From NCBI RefSeq assembly GCF_014652675.1, contig NZ_BMZG01000003.1:1-64000 (forward strand): a stretch of DNA of 64,000 nucleotides, in the 5' to 3' direction. The DNA comes from Formosimonas limnophila (lineage in GTDB: Bacteria > Pseudomonadota > Gammaproteobacteria > Burkholderiales > Burkholderiaceae). The translations under genes and the position numbers were made by a program. The notes under the pieces are model-generated. The model was not told the DNA's origin. It made no database searches and was given only the letters and a program-made list of their open reading frames with translations. Of the stretch, positions 35,000-44,599 are shown one piece after another (the first letter of the stretch is position 1; each line of letters opens with the position of its first letter).

Positions 35000-36211
35000 C
35001 TAGCCTTTGATGCATACCACTTGCTTTAATGTGTGTACCACTTCGACCAAGTCGGTTTGGTTCGCCATCACGATATCAATGTCTTTGTACGCGGCGGGAA
35101 TCTCATCGACCACGCCTTCGTCTTTTCGACATTCGATGCCTGCGGTTTGTTCTGCCAAATCGTGCGTGGAGAATTTCTTCTTCGCCGCACTTCGGGAGAA
35201 TTGACGACCTGCGCCATGTGAGCAGGAGCAGAATGACTGCTCGTTGCCCAAGCCACGCACGATGTAGGATTTCGCTCCCATCGAACCTGGGATGATGCCG
35301 AGCTGTCCTTCGTGTGCGGCGATAGCGCCTTTTCGGGTGATGAATAAATCTTGCCCAAAATGCGTTTCTTCCGACACGTAGTTGTGGTGGCAGTTAATCG
35401 CTTCCGAGGTCACCGTGAACGGTGGCACGTGCGGTTTGAGCGCCGCAATTACTGCTTCCATCATCACCGCACGATTCACCAAGGCATAATCCTGCGCCCA
35501 GTACATAGCTTCGACGTAGTCGTCAAACAGTGTTGAGCCTTCCGAAAAATAGCACAAGTCACGATCTGTCGGTAGGTTTAACTGATGACGGCGCATGTCC
35601 GCTTGAGCCGCGTTGATGAAGTATCGACCAATGATGTTGCCAGTGCCACGCGAGCCTGAGTGCAGCATAATCCAAACTTGCTCAGCTTCATCAATGCAAA
35701 TCTCGATGAAGTGATTGCCGCCGCCAAGCGTGCCGACTTGGCATAGCCAATGGCGCTGCCAGTCTTTGGTCATTTTGGTCAAACCTGTGTGTTTGGCCAT
35801 AATGGCATCGAGTGGTGGCGATAGTTTGCGCGCAGCTTTTTCGACGGCCGCACCTTTGACTTTGCTGAATTCGTGTTGATTAAAGCCAACTGGCACGGCT
35901 TTTTCAATCGCTGAGCGAATTGCTTTTAGGTTATCGGGTAAATCACGAGCGTTCAGAGACAAGCGCACCGCATTCATCCCACAACCAATATCCACGCCGA
36001 CAGCCGCTGGAATAATTGCACCGCTGGTCGGGATCACCGATCCAACAGTCGCACCAATCCCGACGTGAACGTCAGGCATGGCCGCGACGTGTGGGCCGAC
36101 GATGGGTAAATCAGCCGCGTTGAGCAACTGGTTAAGCGCTTTGGAGTCAACGTCAGTTGTCCATACTTTGACTGGCACACGCGCTTTGGTTAATTCAATT
36201 TGAATGGCCAT
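35000..36211 (-). CDS. rtcB: RNA-splicing ligase RtcB
   Basis: GTP- and Mn-dependent ligase that joins 2',3'-cyclic phosphate and 5'-OH RNA ends. The metal-binding motifs GVDIGCGM and GTLGGGNHFIEI, the HSGSRGTG segment and the guanylylated histidine in CSHGAGRQFSR are all present. I start at ATG 36211 (403 residues), which fits the family; in-frame ATG 36217 and GTG 36223 lie just upstream. No rtcA or rtcR is nearby. An 18-base palindrome lies about 30 bases upstream of the start. Confidence 0.95.
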   Translation of the reverse strand: MAIQIELTKARVPVKVWTTDVDSKALNQLLNAADLPIVGPHVAAMPDVHVGIGATVGSVIPTSGAIIPAAVGVDIGCGMNAVRLSLNARDLPDNLKAIRSAIEKAVPVGFNQHEFSKVKGAAVEKAARKLSPPLDAIMAKHTGLTKMTKDWQRHWLCQVGTLGGGNHFIEICIDEAEQVWIMLHSGSRGTGNIIGRYFINAAQADMRRHQLNLPTDRDLCYFSEGSTLFDDYVEAMYWAQDYALVNRAVMMEAVIAALKPHVPPFTVTSEAINCHHNYVSEETHFGQDLFITRKGAIAAHEGQLGIIPGSMGAKSYIVRGLGNEQSFCSCSHGAGRQFSRSAAKKKFSTHDLAEQTAGIECRKDEGVVDEIPAAYKDIDIVMANQTDLVEVVHTLKQVVCIKG

Positions 36212-36223
36212 AAGCATTCTCAC

Positions 36224-36575
36224 TTTGTTTGTGAATGCGTTTTTTACAATTTTGTAAAAGGTTCGTTAAAAAACGAGGGCTGCTTGTATTGCAGGGTATA
36301 AAAATGATTTGAAATCACGCAGTTGTTATTGTTTTAGCGAATATCAAAGAAGTGAAACTTGTACTGTGCAACCAGAGTGTTTACGGGATGATAAAGCCGC
36401 TTGTTTTTAGTTATCTTGGAGCGGTAAGATGGCTCGCATTGTTTATGATATTCTTAAAATGGGCAAGAGAGATTTTGTTTTTAGGCAGGAAATGGCAATA
36501 AACCCTCAAAAATCGTTGTAAAAAAACAACGATTTTTGAGGGTTTGTGTTTGGTGGACACTTAAATCTGACCTGT
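36224..36575. other. Intergenic stretch between rtcB and holB with palindromes and a small ORF
   Basis: This 352-base stretch holds three things. A palindrome TTTTACAATTTTGTAAAA at 36242-36259 lies just upstream of rtcB and could be an operator. A 30-codon open frame at 36429-36521 on the plus strand starts MARIVYDILKMGKRDF and has GGAG eight bases upstream of its ATG; it may be a small protein or a remnant. A 20-base perfect hairpin at 36500-36545 overlaps the end of that frame. I recognise none of these. Confidence 0.35.
36500..36545. repeat. Perfect 20-bp hairpin downstream of holB
   Basis: The arms 36500-36519 and 36526-36545 are exact reverse complements (AAACCCTCAAAAATCGTTGT on the left) around a six-A loop. 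It follows the minus-strand holB stop by 31 bases and may act as its terminator, although no clean T-run follows on either strand. Confidence 0.7.
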
Positions 36576-37649
36576 TCAAAACAACTGTGTGTATTGCAAA
36601 AATAATTTTTCGAGCCAAATGCGTGTGTTTAGTGGATGTTCTGCCGCGCGTTGTTCTTTGAGCAGTTGTTGTTGCCAGTGGTGCAGTTTGGTAATGAGTT
36701 TTTCTGCAGGGGCTTGTTCAGACAAACGCGTCAGGGCTGGTTTGTGTTTTTTGAAATATCTGGCGTCACCTGCTTGCTGTGCGATGCAGCTTAAGTCGTG
36801 AACCCATCGTTGTAACCAAGTGATGACAACGCCCATGTCAATGCTCAGTGGCTCACCTGATAACTGGGCTTTGGCGGCGTCTTTGATGTGTTTGTCAAAT
36901 TGCTCAGCCAGTTTAAGGGCGTTGCTTTGGGCGCCTTTGGCCAATTTGCTGGCAAATTGCTCTTGTAACGTAAAGTAATTGGTCGTGTTTAAATTAGCCA
37001 CACGCATGACCGCGCCGTTTTCTGCGTGGAGTTTATCAGCCCAATCGTTTTGAGAAGCGATGGTTGTATTCAAGTAGTCCATCGCGCTGGAGAGCTCAGG
37101 TGCTGGTGCTGTCAGGCGTTGGCAGCGGCTGATGATGGTCGGCAGGAGTTGCTTGACATCGTGGGTGAGTAGAAAAAACAAGGTGTGTGAAGGCGGCTCT
37201 TCGAGCGTTTTGAGCAGCGCATTTGCCGCGTTGGCATTGAGCGTATGTGCGGGATAAATGAGTACGACGCGCAGACCACCCCGGTGACTGGTTTGGTTGA
37301 CCATGCTTGCTAAATCACGCACTTGGTCGATGGTGATGTGTTTGCTCGGTTTTTCGGGGCGTGTTTCTTCGATCTCATTGGTCACATCCCAAATGGTCGG
37401 GCGCAGAATGCGGTAGTCTGGGTGGCTGGATGCTTGAATGAGCGAGCAACCCGCACAGTGACCACAGGCTTCAAATGAGCTATTGGGGGTTTCACAAAGC
37501 ACACTGGCGGCGAAACTGTGTAGGAGTGATTCGCCACCTGTGTCTTCGGGGCTGACAATGAGATACGCGTGGCTGCGATGGGTTTGTTCATGCCACTTCT
37601 GGAATGTGGCTTTGTGCCATGGCAGTACAGCTGGAATGGCTTGGCTCAT
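36576..37649 (-). CDS. holB: DNA polymerase III subunit delta'
   Basis: Clamp-loader subunit. The AAA+ N-terminus ([18 protein letters not shown]) has a degenerate P-loop as usual for delta', the zinc module reads CGHCAGC near residue 62, and [28 protein letters not shown]-like sequence near residue 130 includes the canonical [11 protein letters not shown]. The SRC arginine-finger motif is seen as IISRCQRL. Length 357. Its ATG overlaps the tmk stop by four bases, and mltG-tmk-holB forms one operon. Confidence 0.92.
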   Translation of the reverse strand: MSQAIPAVLPWHKATFQKWHEQTHRSHAYLIVSPEDTGGESLLHSFAASVLCETPNSSFEACGHCAGCSLIQASSHPDYRILRPTIWDVTNEIEETRPEKPSKHITIDQVRDLASMVNQTSHRGGLRVVLIYPAHTLNANAANALLKTLEEPPSHTLFFLLTHDVKQLLPTIISRCQRLTAPAPELSSAMDYLNTTIASQNDWADKLHAENGAVMRVANLNTTNYFTLQEQFASKLAKGAQSNALKLAEQFDKHIKDAAKAQLSGEPLSIDMGVVITWLQRWVHDLSCIAQQAGDARYFKKHKPALTRLSEQAPAEKLITKLHHWQQQLLKEQRAAEHPLNTRIWLEKLFLQYTQLF

Positions 37650-38272
37650 ACTAAAGTGATTCCCAATCTGGCGTGAACAGCGTCAATGATTTGTTGCTGT
37701 GTGTTTGCAAGTGTTTGACTGCTGTCGATAATCGCGATGCGTTGTGGTGCTGCTTTGGCGCGAGCGAGGTAAGCATTGCGCGTTTTGGTGAAAAAATCAG
37801 TCGATTCTTTTTCAAACTTGTCCAACTGTGCGCGCCCCTGAGCCAAGCGTGCTTGTGCGACTTCGAGTGGCACGTCGAATAACAGCGTCAAATCGGGTTG
37901 CACATCGTGCTGTACCCAACGCTCGAGTTGTTCAATTTTATCAAATGCGACGCCGCGGCCACCGCCTTGATAAGCGTATGTAGCGTCAGTAAAACGGTCT
38001 GAAACCACCACGTCACCCGCTTGCAATGCGGGCAGAATCACGCGAGCCAAATGCTCGCGACGACTGGCGAACATGATAAGCGTCTCTGTTTCTAAATCCA
38101 TTGGTTCATGCAGCACCATCTCGCGTAGCTTCTCGCCCAGCGGTGTGCCTCCTGGTTCGCGTGTCAAAACGACTGTTTTACCGATGTTTTGGAGTGCTTG
38201 TGTGAGCCAGTCAAGGTGTGATGATTTTCCTGCGCCATCAACGCCCTCAACAGTGATGAATGTGCCTGTCAT
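37646..38272 (-). CDS. tmk: Thymidylate kinase
   Basis: Phosphorylates dTMP to dTDP. P-loop [16 protein letters not shown] at residues 8-23, the DRF motif region [19 protein letters not shown] near residue 90 and a LID segment [11 protein letters not shown] near residue 148. Length 208 is normal (E. coli 213). One base separates it from the mltG stop, and it overlaps holB by ATGA. Confidence 0.95.
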   Translation of the reverse strand: MTGTFITVEGVDGAGKSSHLDWLTQALQNIGKTVVLTREPGGTPLGEKLREMVLHEPMDLETETLIMFASRREHLARVILPALQAGDVVVSDRFTDATYAYQGGGRGVAFDKIEQLERWVQHDVQPDLTLLFDVPLEVAQARLAQGRAQLDKFEKESTDFFTKTRNAYLARAKAAPQRIAIIDSSQTLANTQQQIIDAVHARLGITLV

Positions 38273-38273
38273 G

Positions 38274-39275
38274 TTATTTTTTCAGTTGGTATTTTTGGAC
38301 TGCGGCATTGTGTTCTGCCAGTGTTTTAGTAAACTCGCTGGAGCCATCCCCGCGTGCGACAAAATAAAGCACGTCACTCAACGCTGGGTTTAATGCGGCG
38401 TTAATCGAGGCGGTACTGGCTGTGGCAATCGGGGTTGGCGTTAACCCATCTCGTGTGTAAGTGTTAAATGGGGTGTCGCGTTGTAGATCAGCTTTGGTGA
38501 TGTTGCCTTTAAAGTTCTCTCCCATGCCATAAATCACAGAGGGGTCTGTTTGTAGGCGCATGGGGATTTTAAGCCGATTGACGAATACTGCCGAAACCAT
38601 GGCGCGGTCGCTGGCTGTGCCCGTTTCTTTTTCAATGATTGATGCCATGATGAGCGCCTCGTAAGGGGTTTGGTACGGTAGATTCGGTGCACGCTTTTCC
38701 CACTCGGCGTTGAGTTTTCTGAGCAATAATTCATGAGCGCGTTTGAGGACGGCGGTTTCTGGCTCGCCTTTGCTGTACTGATACGTGTCTGGGAATATCA
38801 TGCCTTCAATAGAGGGCGCGTTAATATTGAGTGCTTGGGCGGCTTGCGCCACATCAAAGTTCTGTGCGTCGTGCGTTAAGTCGGCTTTGGCCAAAACAGC
38901 CTTAATTTCTCGCCATGTCACCCCTTCTGGAATGCGCACGCGGGTTGGAATCACTTCACCACGAACCAATTTGCCAAAAATATTGGATAAGCTGGTGTTT
39001 GGTGAAATTTCGTACTCGCCCGCTTTGAATTTTTTGCCATTGCCCGTTAGGAAAGCGAGTAGCTGAATCTCGGCTGCGCTGATGGAGCCGCCGTTTTTTT
39101 CAGCGATGTTTGAGAGTTGTTCGGCCACGACTGAAGCACCTTCGCCTTCTTTGATGGTCAGTGTGGGTTTGGTTTTGTTTGATTCGCCAAGGTCGCTGTA
39201 GAGTCGTAAGGTAAACCATGAGGTTAGCACCAGCAAAGCGACGAGCAATGGGCGAACAAGACGGAGGAATTTCAT
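38274..39275 (-). CDS. mltG: Endolytic peptidoglycan transglycosylase MltG
   Basis: Inner-membrane lytic transglycosylase that cleaves nascent glycan strands and sets their length. An N-terminal helix (about residues 7-25) is followed by a LysM-like region and the YceG catalytic domain with [15 protein letters not shown] and the catalytic-Glu segment [14 protein letters not shown] near residue 215. The [10 protein letters not shown] and [18 protein letters not shown] blocks are family hallmarks. Length 333 (E. coli 340). First gene of mltG-tmk-holB; divergent from ygfZ. Confidence 0.94.
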   Translation of the reverse strand: MKFLRLVRPLLVALLVLTSWFTLRLYSDLGESNKTKPTLTIKEGEGASVVAEQLSNIAEKNGGSISAAEIQLLAFLTGNGKKFKAGEYEISPNTSLSNIFGKLVRGEVIPTRVRIPEGVTWREIKAVLAKADLTHDAQNFDVAQAAQALNINAPSIEGMIFPDTYQYSKGEPETAVLKRAHELLLRKLNAEWEKRAPNLPYQTPYEALIMASIIEKETGTASDRAMVSAVFVNRLKIPMRLQTDPSVIYGMGENFKGNITKADLQRDTPFNTYTRDGLTPTPIATASTASINAALNPALSDVLYFVARGDGSSEFTKTLAEHNAAVQKYQLKK

Positions 39276-39336
39276 TGTTGTGTGAGAATGAGGTTACAAT
39301 TACCCGTATTCTAATAGACTTACAGGACAATAGGGC

Positions 39337-40281
39337 ATGAGTCATACACAATTTACCAAAATCGAATTACAAAACGGCGTATACGTCTCCTTGGCCAACT
39401 ATGGCGTGATTCGTGCGACAGGTGCTGATGCCAAGTCGTTTTTACATGCGCAATTGACGCAGGATGTACAAAATTTATCCGACGCAGAGACAAAGTTGGC
39501 GGGATATTGCTCTGCCAAAGGTCGTTTATACGCCATCTTTCAAATGTATATCCAAGGCGAGGATGTGTACCTCATCACGCATCGTTCTGTTTTAGAAATA
39601 GTCATCAAGCGTTTGCGCATGTTTGTTTTGCGTGCAAAAGTGGTGTTGGACGACGTGTCAGACAGTCTGCCCATCATCGGATTTTGTGCGCCCAGTGCAT
39701 TGAGTGCTGGAACGAAATTGGTCGATGGCGATGTGGTTCGATTGGGGCTTTTGCCTGCTGTGATTGACGGCGTGCGCTATGCGCGCGAGCTGCGTGTTGG
39801 TGTGGCTGGTGTGGTGAATGATGCTTTGGCTGCTGATGTCAATGCGTGGGAATGGTTGGAGATTATGGCGGGTGTGCCGCATGTTCAGGCTGCAAACTCG
39901 GAGGCTTTTGTACCGCAGATGGTTAATCTGGACAGAATTGGTGGTGTGAACTTTAAAAAAGGTTGCTACCCAGGTCAAGAGATTGTGGCGCGCAGTCACT
40001 ATTTGGGTAAACTCAAGCGTCGTATGCAAAGCGCGGTTTTGGAATGGACGGATGATCAGCCTCAGCTAACGATTGGTACAGATGTTTATTCGAGCCAAGA
40101 CGCTACTCAGCCTGCTGGTCAAATCGTTGCTGTTGCAGCCAACCCTATTTCGCCCAACACGTCACACGTATTGTATGAGGTGAGTCTGCCGATGGTTGAG
40201 GGCGATGCAACTTTATCGGCTCAAGGTGTTCACGCCATTTGGCAAAAAGCTGCATTGCCTTATGCTTTATCTGATGCGTGA
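39337..40281 (+). CDS. ygfZ: Folate-binding Fe-S cluster repair/assembly protein YgfZ
   Basis: A GcvT-like, tetrahydrofolate-binding protein that supports maintenance of certain Fe-S enzymes, among them the tRNA methylthiotransferase MiaB encoded 1.5 kb downstream. The signature KGCYPGQEIVARSHYLG, with the conserved redox cysteine, lies near residue 210; FLHAQLTQDV and AKGRLYAIF mark the N-terminal domain. Length 314. AGGACA precedes the ATG. Divergently transcribed from mltG. Confidence 0.93.
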   Translation: MSHTQFTKIELQNGVYVSLANYGVIRATGADAKSFLHAQLTQDVQNLSDAETKLAGYCSAKGRLYAIFQMYIQGEDVYLITHRSVLEIVIKRLRMFVLRAKVVLDDVSDSLPIIGFCAPSALSAGTKLVDGDVVRLGLLPAVIDGVRYARELRVGVAGVVNDALAADVNAWEWLEIMAGVPHVQAANSEAFVPQMVNLDRIGGVNFKKGCYPGQEIVARSHYLGKLKRRMQSAVLEWTDDQPQLTIGTDVYSSQDATQPAGQIVAVAANPISPNTSHVLYEVSLPMVEGDATLSAQGVHAIWQKAALPYALSDA

Positions 40282-40646
40282 CAACCCCATAAATCCTCAA
40301 AAAACGAAAGTGTTGTAAACCCGCCAATAATAGATTCTCTGAAATGAGTTCTAAAAATCTACATCCAGACATCGTGCTCAAATCAAGTTGAGCGGTTAAA
40401 AAACTGTTTTCCTTGACGCGTTTTATTACAGTATTTCGGAAAAAAATACTGTAATAAAACGCAAACAAGTCCGCCTCACGCCGCTTGGCAGCCCAGAGGT
40501 ATGGTGTCAATATCAAGCCGTCTCTGGGAGGTCAGCCATTTGGCCGAATGCTACAGAGTCCAGCCGCCCGATAATGTATAAATTCACCATTCACGCAAAC
40601 TGCAAAAAATGCGGGGGATTTTTACACATAGCGAGGACCATTAACT
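40282..40646. other. Gene-free stretch between ygfZ and the broken lipoprotein gene
   Basis: These 365 bases contain a perfect 19-base hairpin (40418-40462, listed separately) and, just before the lipoprotein start, GAGGA at a normal ribosome-site distance. I see no convincing gene and cannot define a promoter. Confidence 0.5.
40418..40462. repeat. Perfect 19-bp inverted repeat
   Basis: Arms GCGTTTTATTACAGTATTT (40418-40436) and its exact reverse complement (40444-40462) enclose a seven-base loop. There is no T-tract, so it is not a standard terminator. It resembles the 36500 hairpin in size and setting but not in sequence. Confidence 0.7.
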
Positions 40647-41385
40647 ATGCAACACAAAAGATCTAAAAAGATGCTCACAGCCGCGACTCTTGCTTTGGGT
40701 TTGACCCTGTCAGGTTGCCTCACCATGGGCAACATGGAGGGCGGATTTACCGAAAAAGTGCGCCGAGAAAACAAGCCAGTCCTAACCGACACCCTTGTTG
40801 CATTCGCTATGCCCGATATGCAAACCGCCCAAGTAACGAGCCAACAGCATCTGCTATTGGTCGGCCGTAAGAATGGTTACTTGCTCACCAAAGGTCATGA
40901 GTTGGTCCTCAAAGTGGCTGAAGGTTTCGGCACAGATAACGACCCAATGCCAATCAACTTTCCATCGCCACATATGCAGCCTGCCGTCTGTATATAGACG
41001 GTGATGCTGCGTGGGGTTGCGTCGAGTTCCGCTACACAGCCACTACACAAACCAATGCGGATATGAAACCAGCGCGGTGTCACAACTCGGCTTTACACCA
41101 CTGACTGATGAGTTGAATAGTACCCACTCGCCTGTTTATAAGCTACGAATCCCAATTGATGCGGCAGAGAAAGACGAATTGGATTTATTCAAAATTAAAT
41201 TGCCCGAATTTCAGCAAACACGTCAGTTAACATTCTATGAGCCCGACAGCAATTCGTACAGCGGACGCCCGAAAATTAGTAGGGTTTTGCTCGCGCCTAT
41301 TGCGCTGGCAGCTGACGTAGTCACATCGCCATTAAAGGCGATTGGACTCGGCTTCTTGGCTTACGCATTTAAAGACGGATTTTAA
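40647..41385 (+). pseudogene. Lipoprotein gene broken by two frameshifts
   Basis: The first 116 codons (to TAG at 40995-40997) begin with a lipoprotein signal, LALGLTLSGC, with the lipobox cysteine near residue 24. A second frame carries RLYIDGDAAWGCVEFRYTAT across about 40985-41060, and a third frame (41068-41385) carries GYETSAVSQLGFTPLTDELN to the end ADVVTSPLKAIGLGFLAYAF. The three pieces read as one continuous protein of about 245 residues. Two indels, near 40940-40985 and near 41065, separate them. I do not recognise the family beyond a small exported lipoprotein. Recent pseudogene or assembly error are both possible. Confidence 0.65.
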
Positions 41386-41766
41386 ATGGTAGGTATTATA
41401 AATTCCAATGGGGCGGCCACAGACTCCCTTTTTATATGCCATATTAGCGGTGATTTTTAAAGAGATTGGTGAAGGCTTTTTGACGAATTTAACCACGCAG
41501 GCCATCGGGCGTGATTTAGTCCTTATACCTTGCAGAAAAATATCAATGAGCACACCAACGGGCGAGTCACGTCACCTAATTTTATCGAGTTGAATGTGAT
41601 GGCGCGTTGCACTCGGGCTTGATTCTGCAAGGTGGTTTGTGCAAATCCCAGCTGTTCAAGTTCACAGAGCACAGGTATAATGGCAGGCTGCGTTGAAAGA
41701 AGCCTTTGCCTCATTAAAGTGCTATTTTTCGTCCCCAGTATATAAACCTGTCACGGCGAGAAACCC
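41386..41766. other. Gene-poor stretch before miaB with a coding-like remnant
   Basis: No complete gene is supported here. On the plus strand 41515-41622 is open without a start and ends PNFIELNVMARCTRA followed by TGA, which reads like the C-terminus of a decayed gene. The last 110 bases contain the predicted miaB promoter and a ribosome-site region. Confidence 0.3.
41653..41681 (+). promoter_or_regulatory. Predicted miaB promoter
   Basis: A perfect -10 (TATAAT, 41676-41681) with a weak -35 (TGTTCA) 17 bases upstream, 85 bases before the miaB start codon. Confidence 0.4.
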
Positions 41767-43185
41767 ATGAAAAAAGTGTACATCAAAACCTTCGGCTGTC
41801 AGATGAATGAATATGACACCGACAAAATGCACGACGTGCTGCGCGATAAAAACGGTTATACCAAAACCGATAACATTGACGACGCAGACATCGTTTTGCT
41901 CAACACCTGCTCCATTCGTGAAAAAGCCCAAGAAAAAGTCTTTTCGGACTTGGGTCGTATTCGCAAATTGAAAGCCAAAAATCCCAATTTGCTCATCGGT
42001 GTTGGCGGTTGCGTGGCCTCTCAAGAAGGCAAGAATATCGTCGCTCGTGCGCCTTATGTTGACCTCGTGTTTGGCCCTCAGACCTTGCATCGTTTACCAG
42101 AGCTGTTGAGTAAACGCGCCAGCACAGGTCGATCACAGGTGGACATCGAGTTTGTCGAAATCGAAAAGTTCGATCATTTGCCGCCACCACGCGTTGAAAA
42201 AGCGACGGCTTACGTCTCGATTATGGAAGGATGCTCGAAATACTGTAGCTTCTGCATCGTGCCTTACACCCGTGGTGAAGAGGTTTCGCGTCCGTTCGAT
42301 GATGTGCTGACAGAGATTGCTGATTTGGCTGATCAAGGGGTCAAAGAAGTTAATTTGCTCGGTCAAAACGTCAATGGCTACCTTGGTGAAATGGGAAATA
42401 CCTCAGAAAAAGCCGATTTTGCGATGCTCCTCGAAACCATGGCGCACATCCCTGGGATTGAGCGCATTCGCTACACCACGAGTCATCCGAATGATTTTAG
42501 TGATCGCTTAATCGCTGTCTATGACAAAGTCCCACAGCTGGTCAATCACCTTCATTTGCCTGTGCAAGCAGGCTCTGACCGCATACTCACTGCGATGAAG
42601 CGCAACTACACAGCGGAAAGATACCTCGATATCATCGCCAGAATGCGAGCGATTCGTCCCAACCTGGCGGTGTCATCTGACTTTATTATCGGGTTTCCTG
42701 GTGAAACGGATGAGGACTTTGAAGACACCATGCGTTTGATTGACAAGGTGAAGTTTGATATTAGTTTCTCATTCATCTACAGTGCGCGTCCAGGTACGCC
42801 TGCGGCAAGTTTGGTGGATGACACGCCTTATGAAGTCAAACAGGCCCGTTTGCAACGTGTGCAGCATGAAATCGGTACTTATGCCAAATCGGTTGCCAGT
42901 GGGATGATTGGTACAACAGAGCAGGTACTTGTTGAAGGCTTGTCTTCTCGTGATCCATCTGAGCTGTTTGGTCGCACAGAGAACAACCGCATTGTGAACT
43001 TCAAAGCACCGACTGGTCAGCGTGCTCGACTGGTGGGGCAAATGATTGATGTCGAAATTACCGATAGTTTCACCAATTCATTGCGTGGGCATGTGGTGAC
43101 AAGTGATGAGGCGATTGCGTTGTTAAAACCCATGCCGTACAGTGGTTTCATCACCATTCCCATCAGTATGCAGCCCTCGTCATAG
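41767..43185 (+). CDS. miaB: tRNA-2-methylthio-N6-dimethylallyladenosine synthase
   Basis: Radical-SAM methylthiotransferase modifying A37 of tRNAs that read UNN codons. The N-terminal cluster-binding cysteines lie in [22 protein letters not shown] and [10 protein letters not shown]; the radical-SAM CxxxCxxC is CSKYCSFC near residue 157; a TRAM domain ends the protein ([12 protein letters not shown] onward). Length 472 equals the usual size (E. coli 474). Monocistronic, with its own terminator. Confidence 0.96.
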   Translation: MKKVYIKTFGCQMNEYDTDKMHDVLRDKNGYTKTDNIDDADIVLLNTCSIREKAQEKVFSDLGRIRKLKAKNPNLLIGVGGCVASQEGKNIVARAPYVDLVFGPQTLHRLPELLSKRASTGRSQVDIEFVEIEKFDHLPPPRVEKATAYVSIMEGCSKYCSFCIVPYTRGEEVSRPFDDVLTEIADLADQGVKEVNLLGQNVNGYLGEMGNTSEKADFAMLLETMAHIPGIERIRYTTSHPNDFSDRLIAVYDKVPQLVNHLHLPVQAGSDRILTAMKRNYTAERYLDIIARMRAIRPNLAVSSDFIIGFPGETDEDFEDTMRLIDKVKFDISFSFIYSARPGTPAASLVDDTPYEVKQARLQRVQHEIGTYAKSVASGMIGTTEQVLVEGLSSRDPSELFGRTENNRIVNFKAPTGQRARLVGQMIDVEITDSFTNSLRGHVVTSDEAIALLKPMPYSGFITIPISMQPSS

Positions 43186-43230
43186 AAGATTTTAGTGAAC
43201 GTTCGTGCGGTTGATACACATGTTTTGAAC

Positions 43231-43267
43231 AGAGTTGTCAGTTAAAATGACAACTCTTTTCTTTTTT
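43231..43267 (+). terminator. Intrinsic terminator of miaB
   Basis: Stem AGAGTTGTCA/TGACAACTCT with a seven-base loop and a long T-rich tail, 17 bases before the desaturase start. Confidence 0.85.
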
Positions 43268-43283
43268 GTCGCGAGGTTTCACA

Positions 43284-44384
43284 GTGTCGTCTACTCCCTA
43301 TCAAGATAACCCAACTCCTATTCCCATTCACGAAGCCATGCCGCATCGCAAGGTACTGCGCTCGTGGCTGGAGTCACTGATGCAGCGCAGCACGCCTCGC
43401 GCTTTGGTGTTGTTGGTGGTTGATTATGTGTTGTTCTTTGCACTTGTCTCGGCTGCTGTGGCTGCGCCGCATTGGGCACTGCGTTTGTTGGCTGGGTTGG
43501 TTGCAGGCTTTTGGATTGGTCGTTTGTTCATCCTTGGCCACGATGCCTGCCATCAGAGTTACACGCCAAGCCGTACGCTGAATCGTGTTTTGGGGCGGAT
43601 TGCGTTTTTACCTTCGTTGTCGGCTTATAGTTTGTGGGAAGTTGGACACAATGTGATTCACCACGGTTTCACTAACCTCAAAGGCGCAGATTTTGTCTGG
43701 GTGCCGAAAACCAAGGCTGAGTATGATGCCATGAGTCTACCTCGCCGCATACTGGAGCGCGTTTATCGCAGTGGTTGGGGCACATCGTTGTATTACATGA
43801 TTGAAATTTGGTGGAACAAAATGTTCTTTCCGAACAAAGCCAATAAACCTAGCAATCGTCCCGCATTCCTTTGGGACAATGTTTTAGTATCGGTGTTTGC
43901 CGTGGTTTGGATTGCCGCTATTGTGGTGTGTGCACCGATGGTTGATGTGCCGATTTGGTCTGCATTAATCACGGCGTTTGTCGTGCCATTTATCTTTTGG
44001 AATGGCATGATTGGCTGGGCGGTTTACGTGCACCATACCCATGAGCGTATTGCATGGTATGACGACAAAAAGTCATGGGCTGCGGCGCAACCTTTTGTGA
44101 CCACCACTGTGCATTTGACGTTTAAACGACACTTCGGCTCGATGATGCACCACATCATGGAGCACACGGCGCACCACTTGGATATGACCATTCCACTGTA
44201 CAAGCTGAAAGAAGCGCAGAGTCGATTGGAGCATCTCTTGCCACAGCGCATTGTGGTTCAACCTTTCTCTTGGACGTGGTACTTCAAAACAGCTAAACAG
44301 TGCAAATTATATGATTATGAAACACGTCGTTGGACAGACTTTAAGGGAGCGCCGACGACAGAAGCGGCCATTGTCAAAGCTTAG
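43284..44384 (+). CDS. Membrane fatty acid desaturase
   Basis: A 366-residue integral-membrane diiron desaturase. The three His boxes are HDACHQ near residue 84, HNVIHHGFTN near residue 122 and HHIMEHTAHH near residue 292, with two pairs of hydrophobic helices in between. Start GTG 43284 is chosen because GAGG lies eight bases upstream; an in-frame TTG at 43266 lies in the terminator tail. Likely introduces a double bond into phospholipid acyl chains; the position is not determinable. Confidence 0.88.
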   Translation: MSSTPYQDNPTPIPIHEAMPHRKVLRSWLESLMQRSTPRALVLLVVDYVLFFALVSAAVAAPHWALRLLAGLVAGFWIGRLFILGHDACHQSYTPSRTLNRVLGRIAFLPSLSAYSLWEVGHNVIHHGFTNLKGADFVWVPKTKAEYDAMSLPRRILERVYRSGWGTSLYYMIEIWWNKMFFPNKANKPSNRPAFLWDNVLVSVFAVVWIAAIVVCAPMVDVPIWSALITAFVVPFIFWNGMIGWAVYVHHTHERIAWYDDKKSWAAAQPFVTTTVHLTFKRHFGSMMHHIMEHTAHHLDMTIPLYKLKEAQSRLEHLLPQRIVVQPFSWTWYFKTAKQCKLYDYETRRWTDFKGAPTTEAAIVKA

Positions 44385-44417
44385 CTGCGATGATGTGGTT
44401 GTGTGCGCTATAAGAAG

Positions 44418-44443
44418 AAAAGGCAGCGATGACGCTGCCTTTT
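44418..44443 (+). terminator. Intrinsic terminator of the desaturase gene
   Basis: Perfect AAAAGGCAGCG/CGCTGCCTTTT stem with a four-base loop ending in T's. Between here and the pirin gene (44444-44599) I find no supported feature. Confidence 0.88.
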
Positions 44444-44599
44444 GAAATGCTCTTTCATGAGACTTTGCGGGGTTTGAATCCACAGAGTTCGAACCGTCTG
44501 CACGGCAATCGCTGAATCTATTTTTACACATTACTAGCCAAACGCTGAAGTATTATTTATTGAAATTCAGCACCTATCTTTAGGTAGAAAAAAGAGTCC

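Noticed and set aside
40145-40516. 123-codon minus-strand open frame covering the end of ygfZ
   Set aside because: It overlaps real coding sequence and the perfect hairpin; the translation shows no protein-like pattern.
44455-44520. tRNA-like T-arm sequences (GGTTTGAATCC, AGTTCGAACC)
   Set aside because: No acceptor, D or anticodon arm can be drawn around them; they lie in a short gap between a terminator and the pirin gene.
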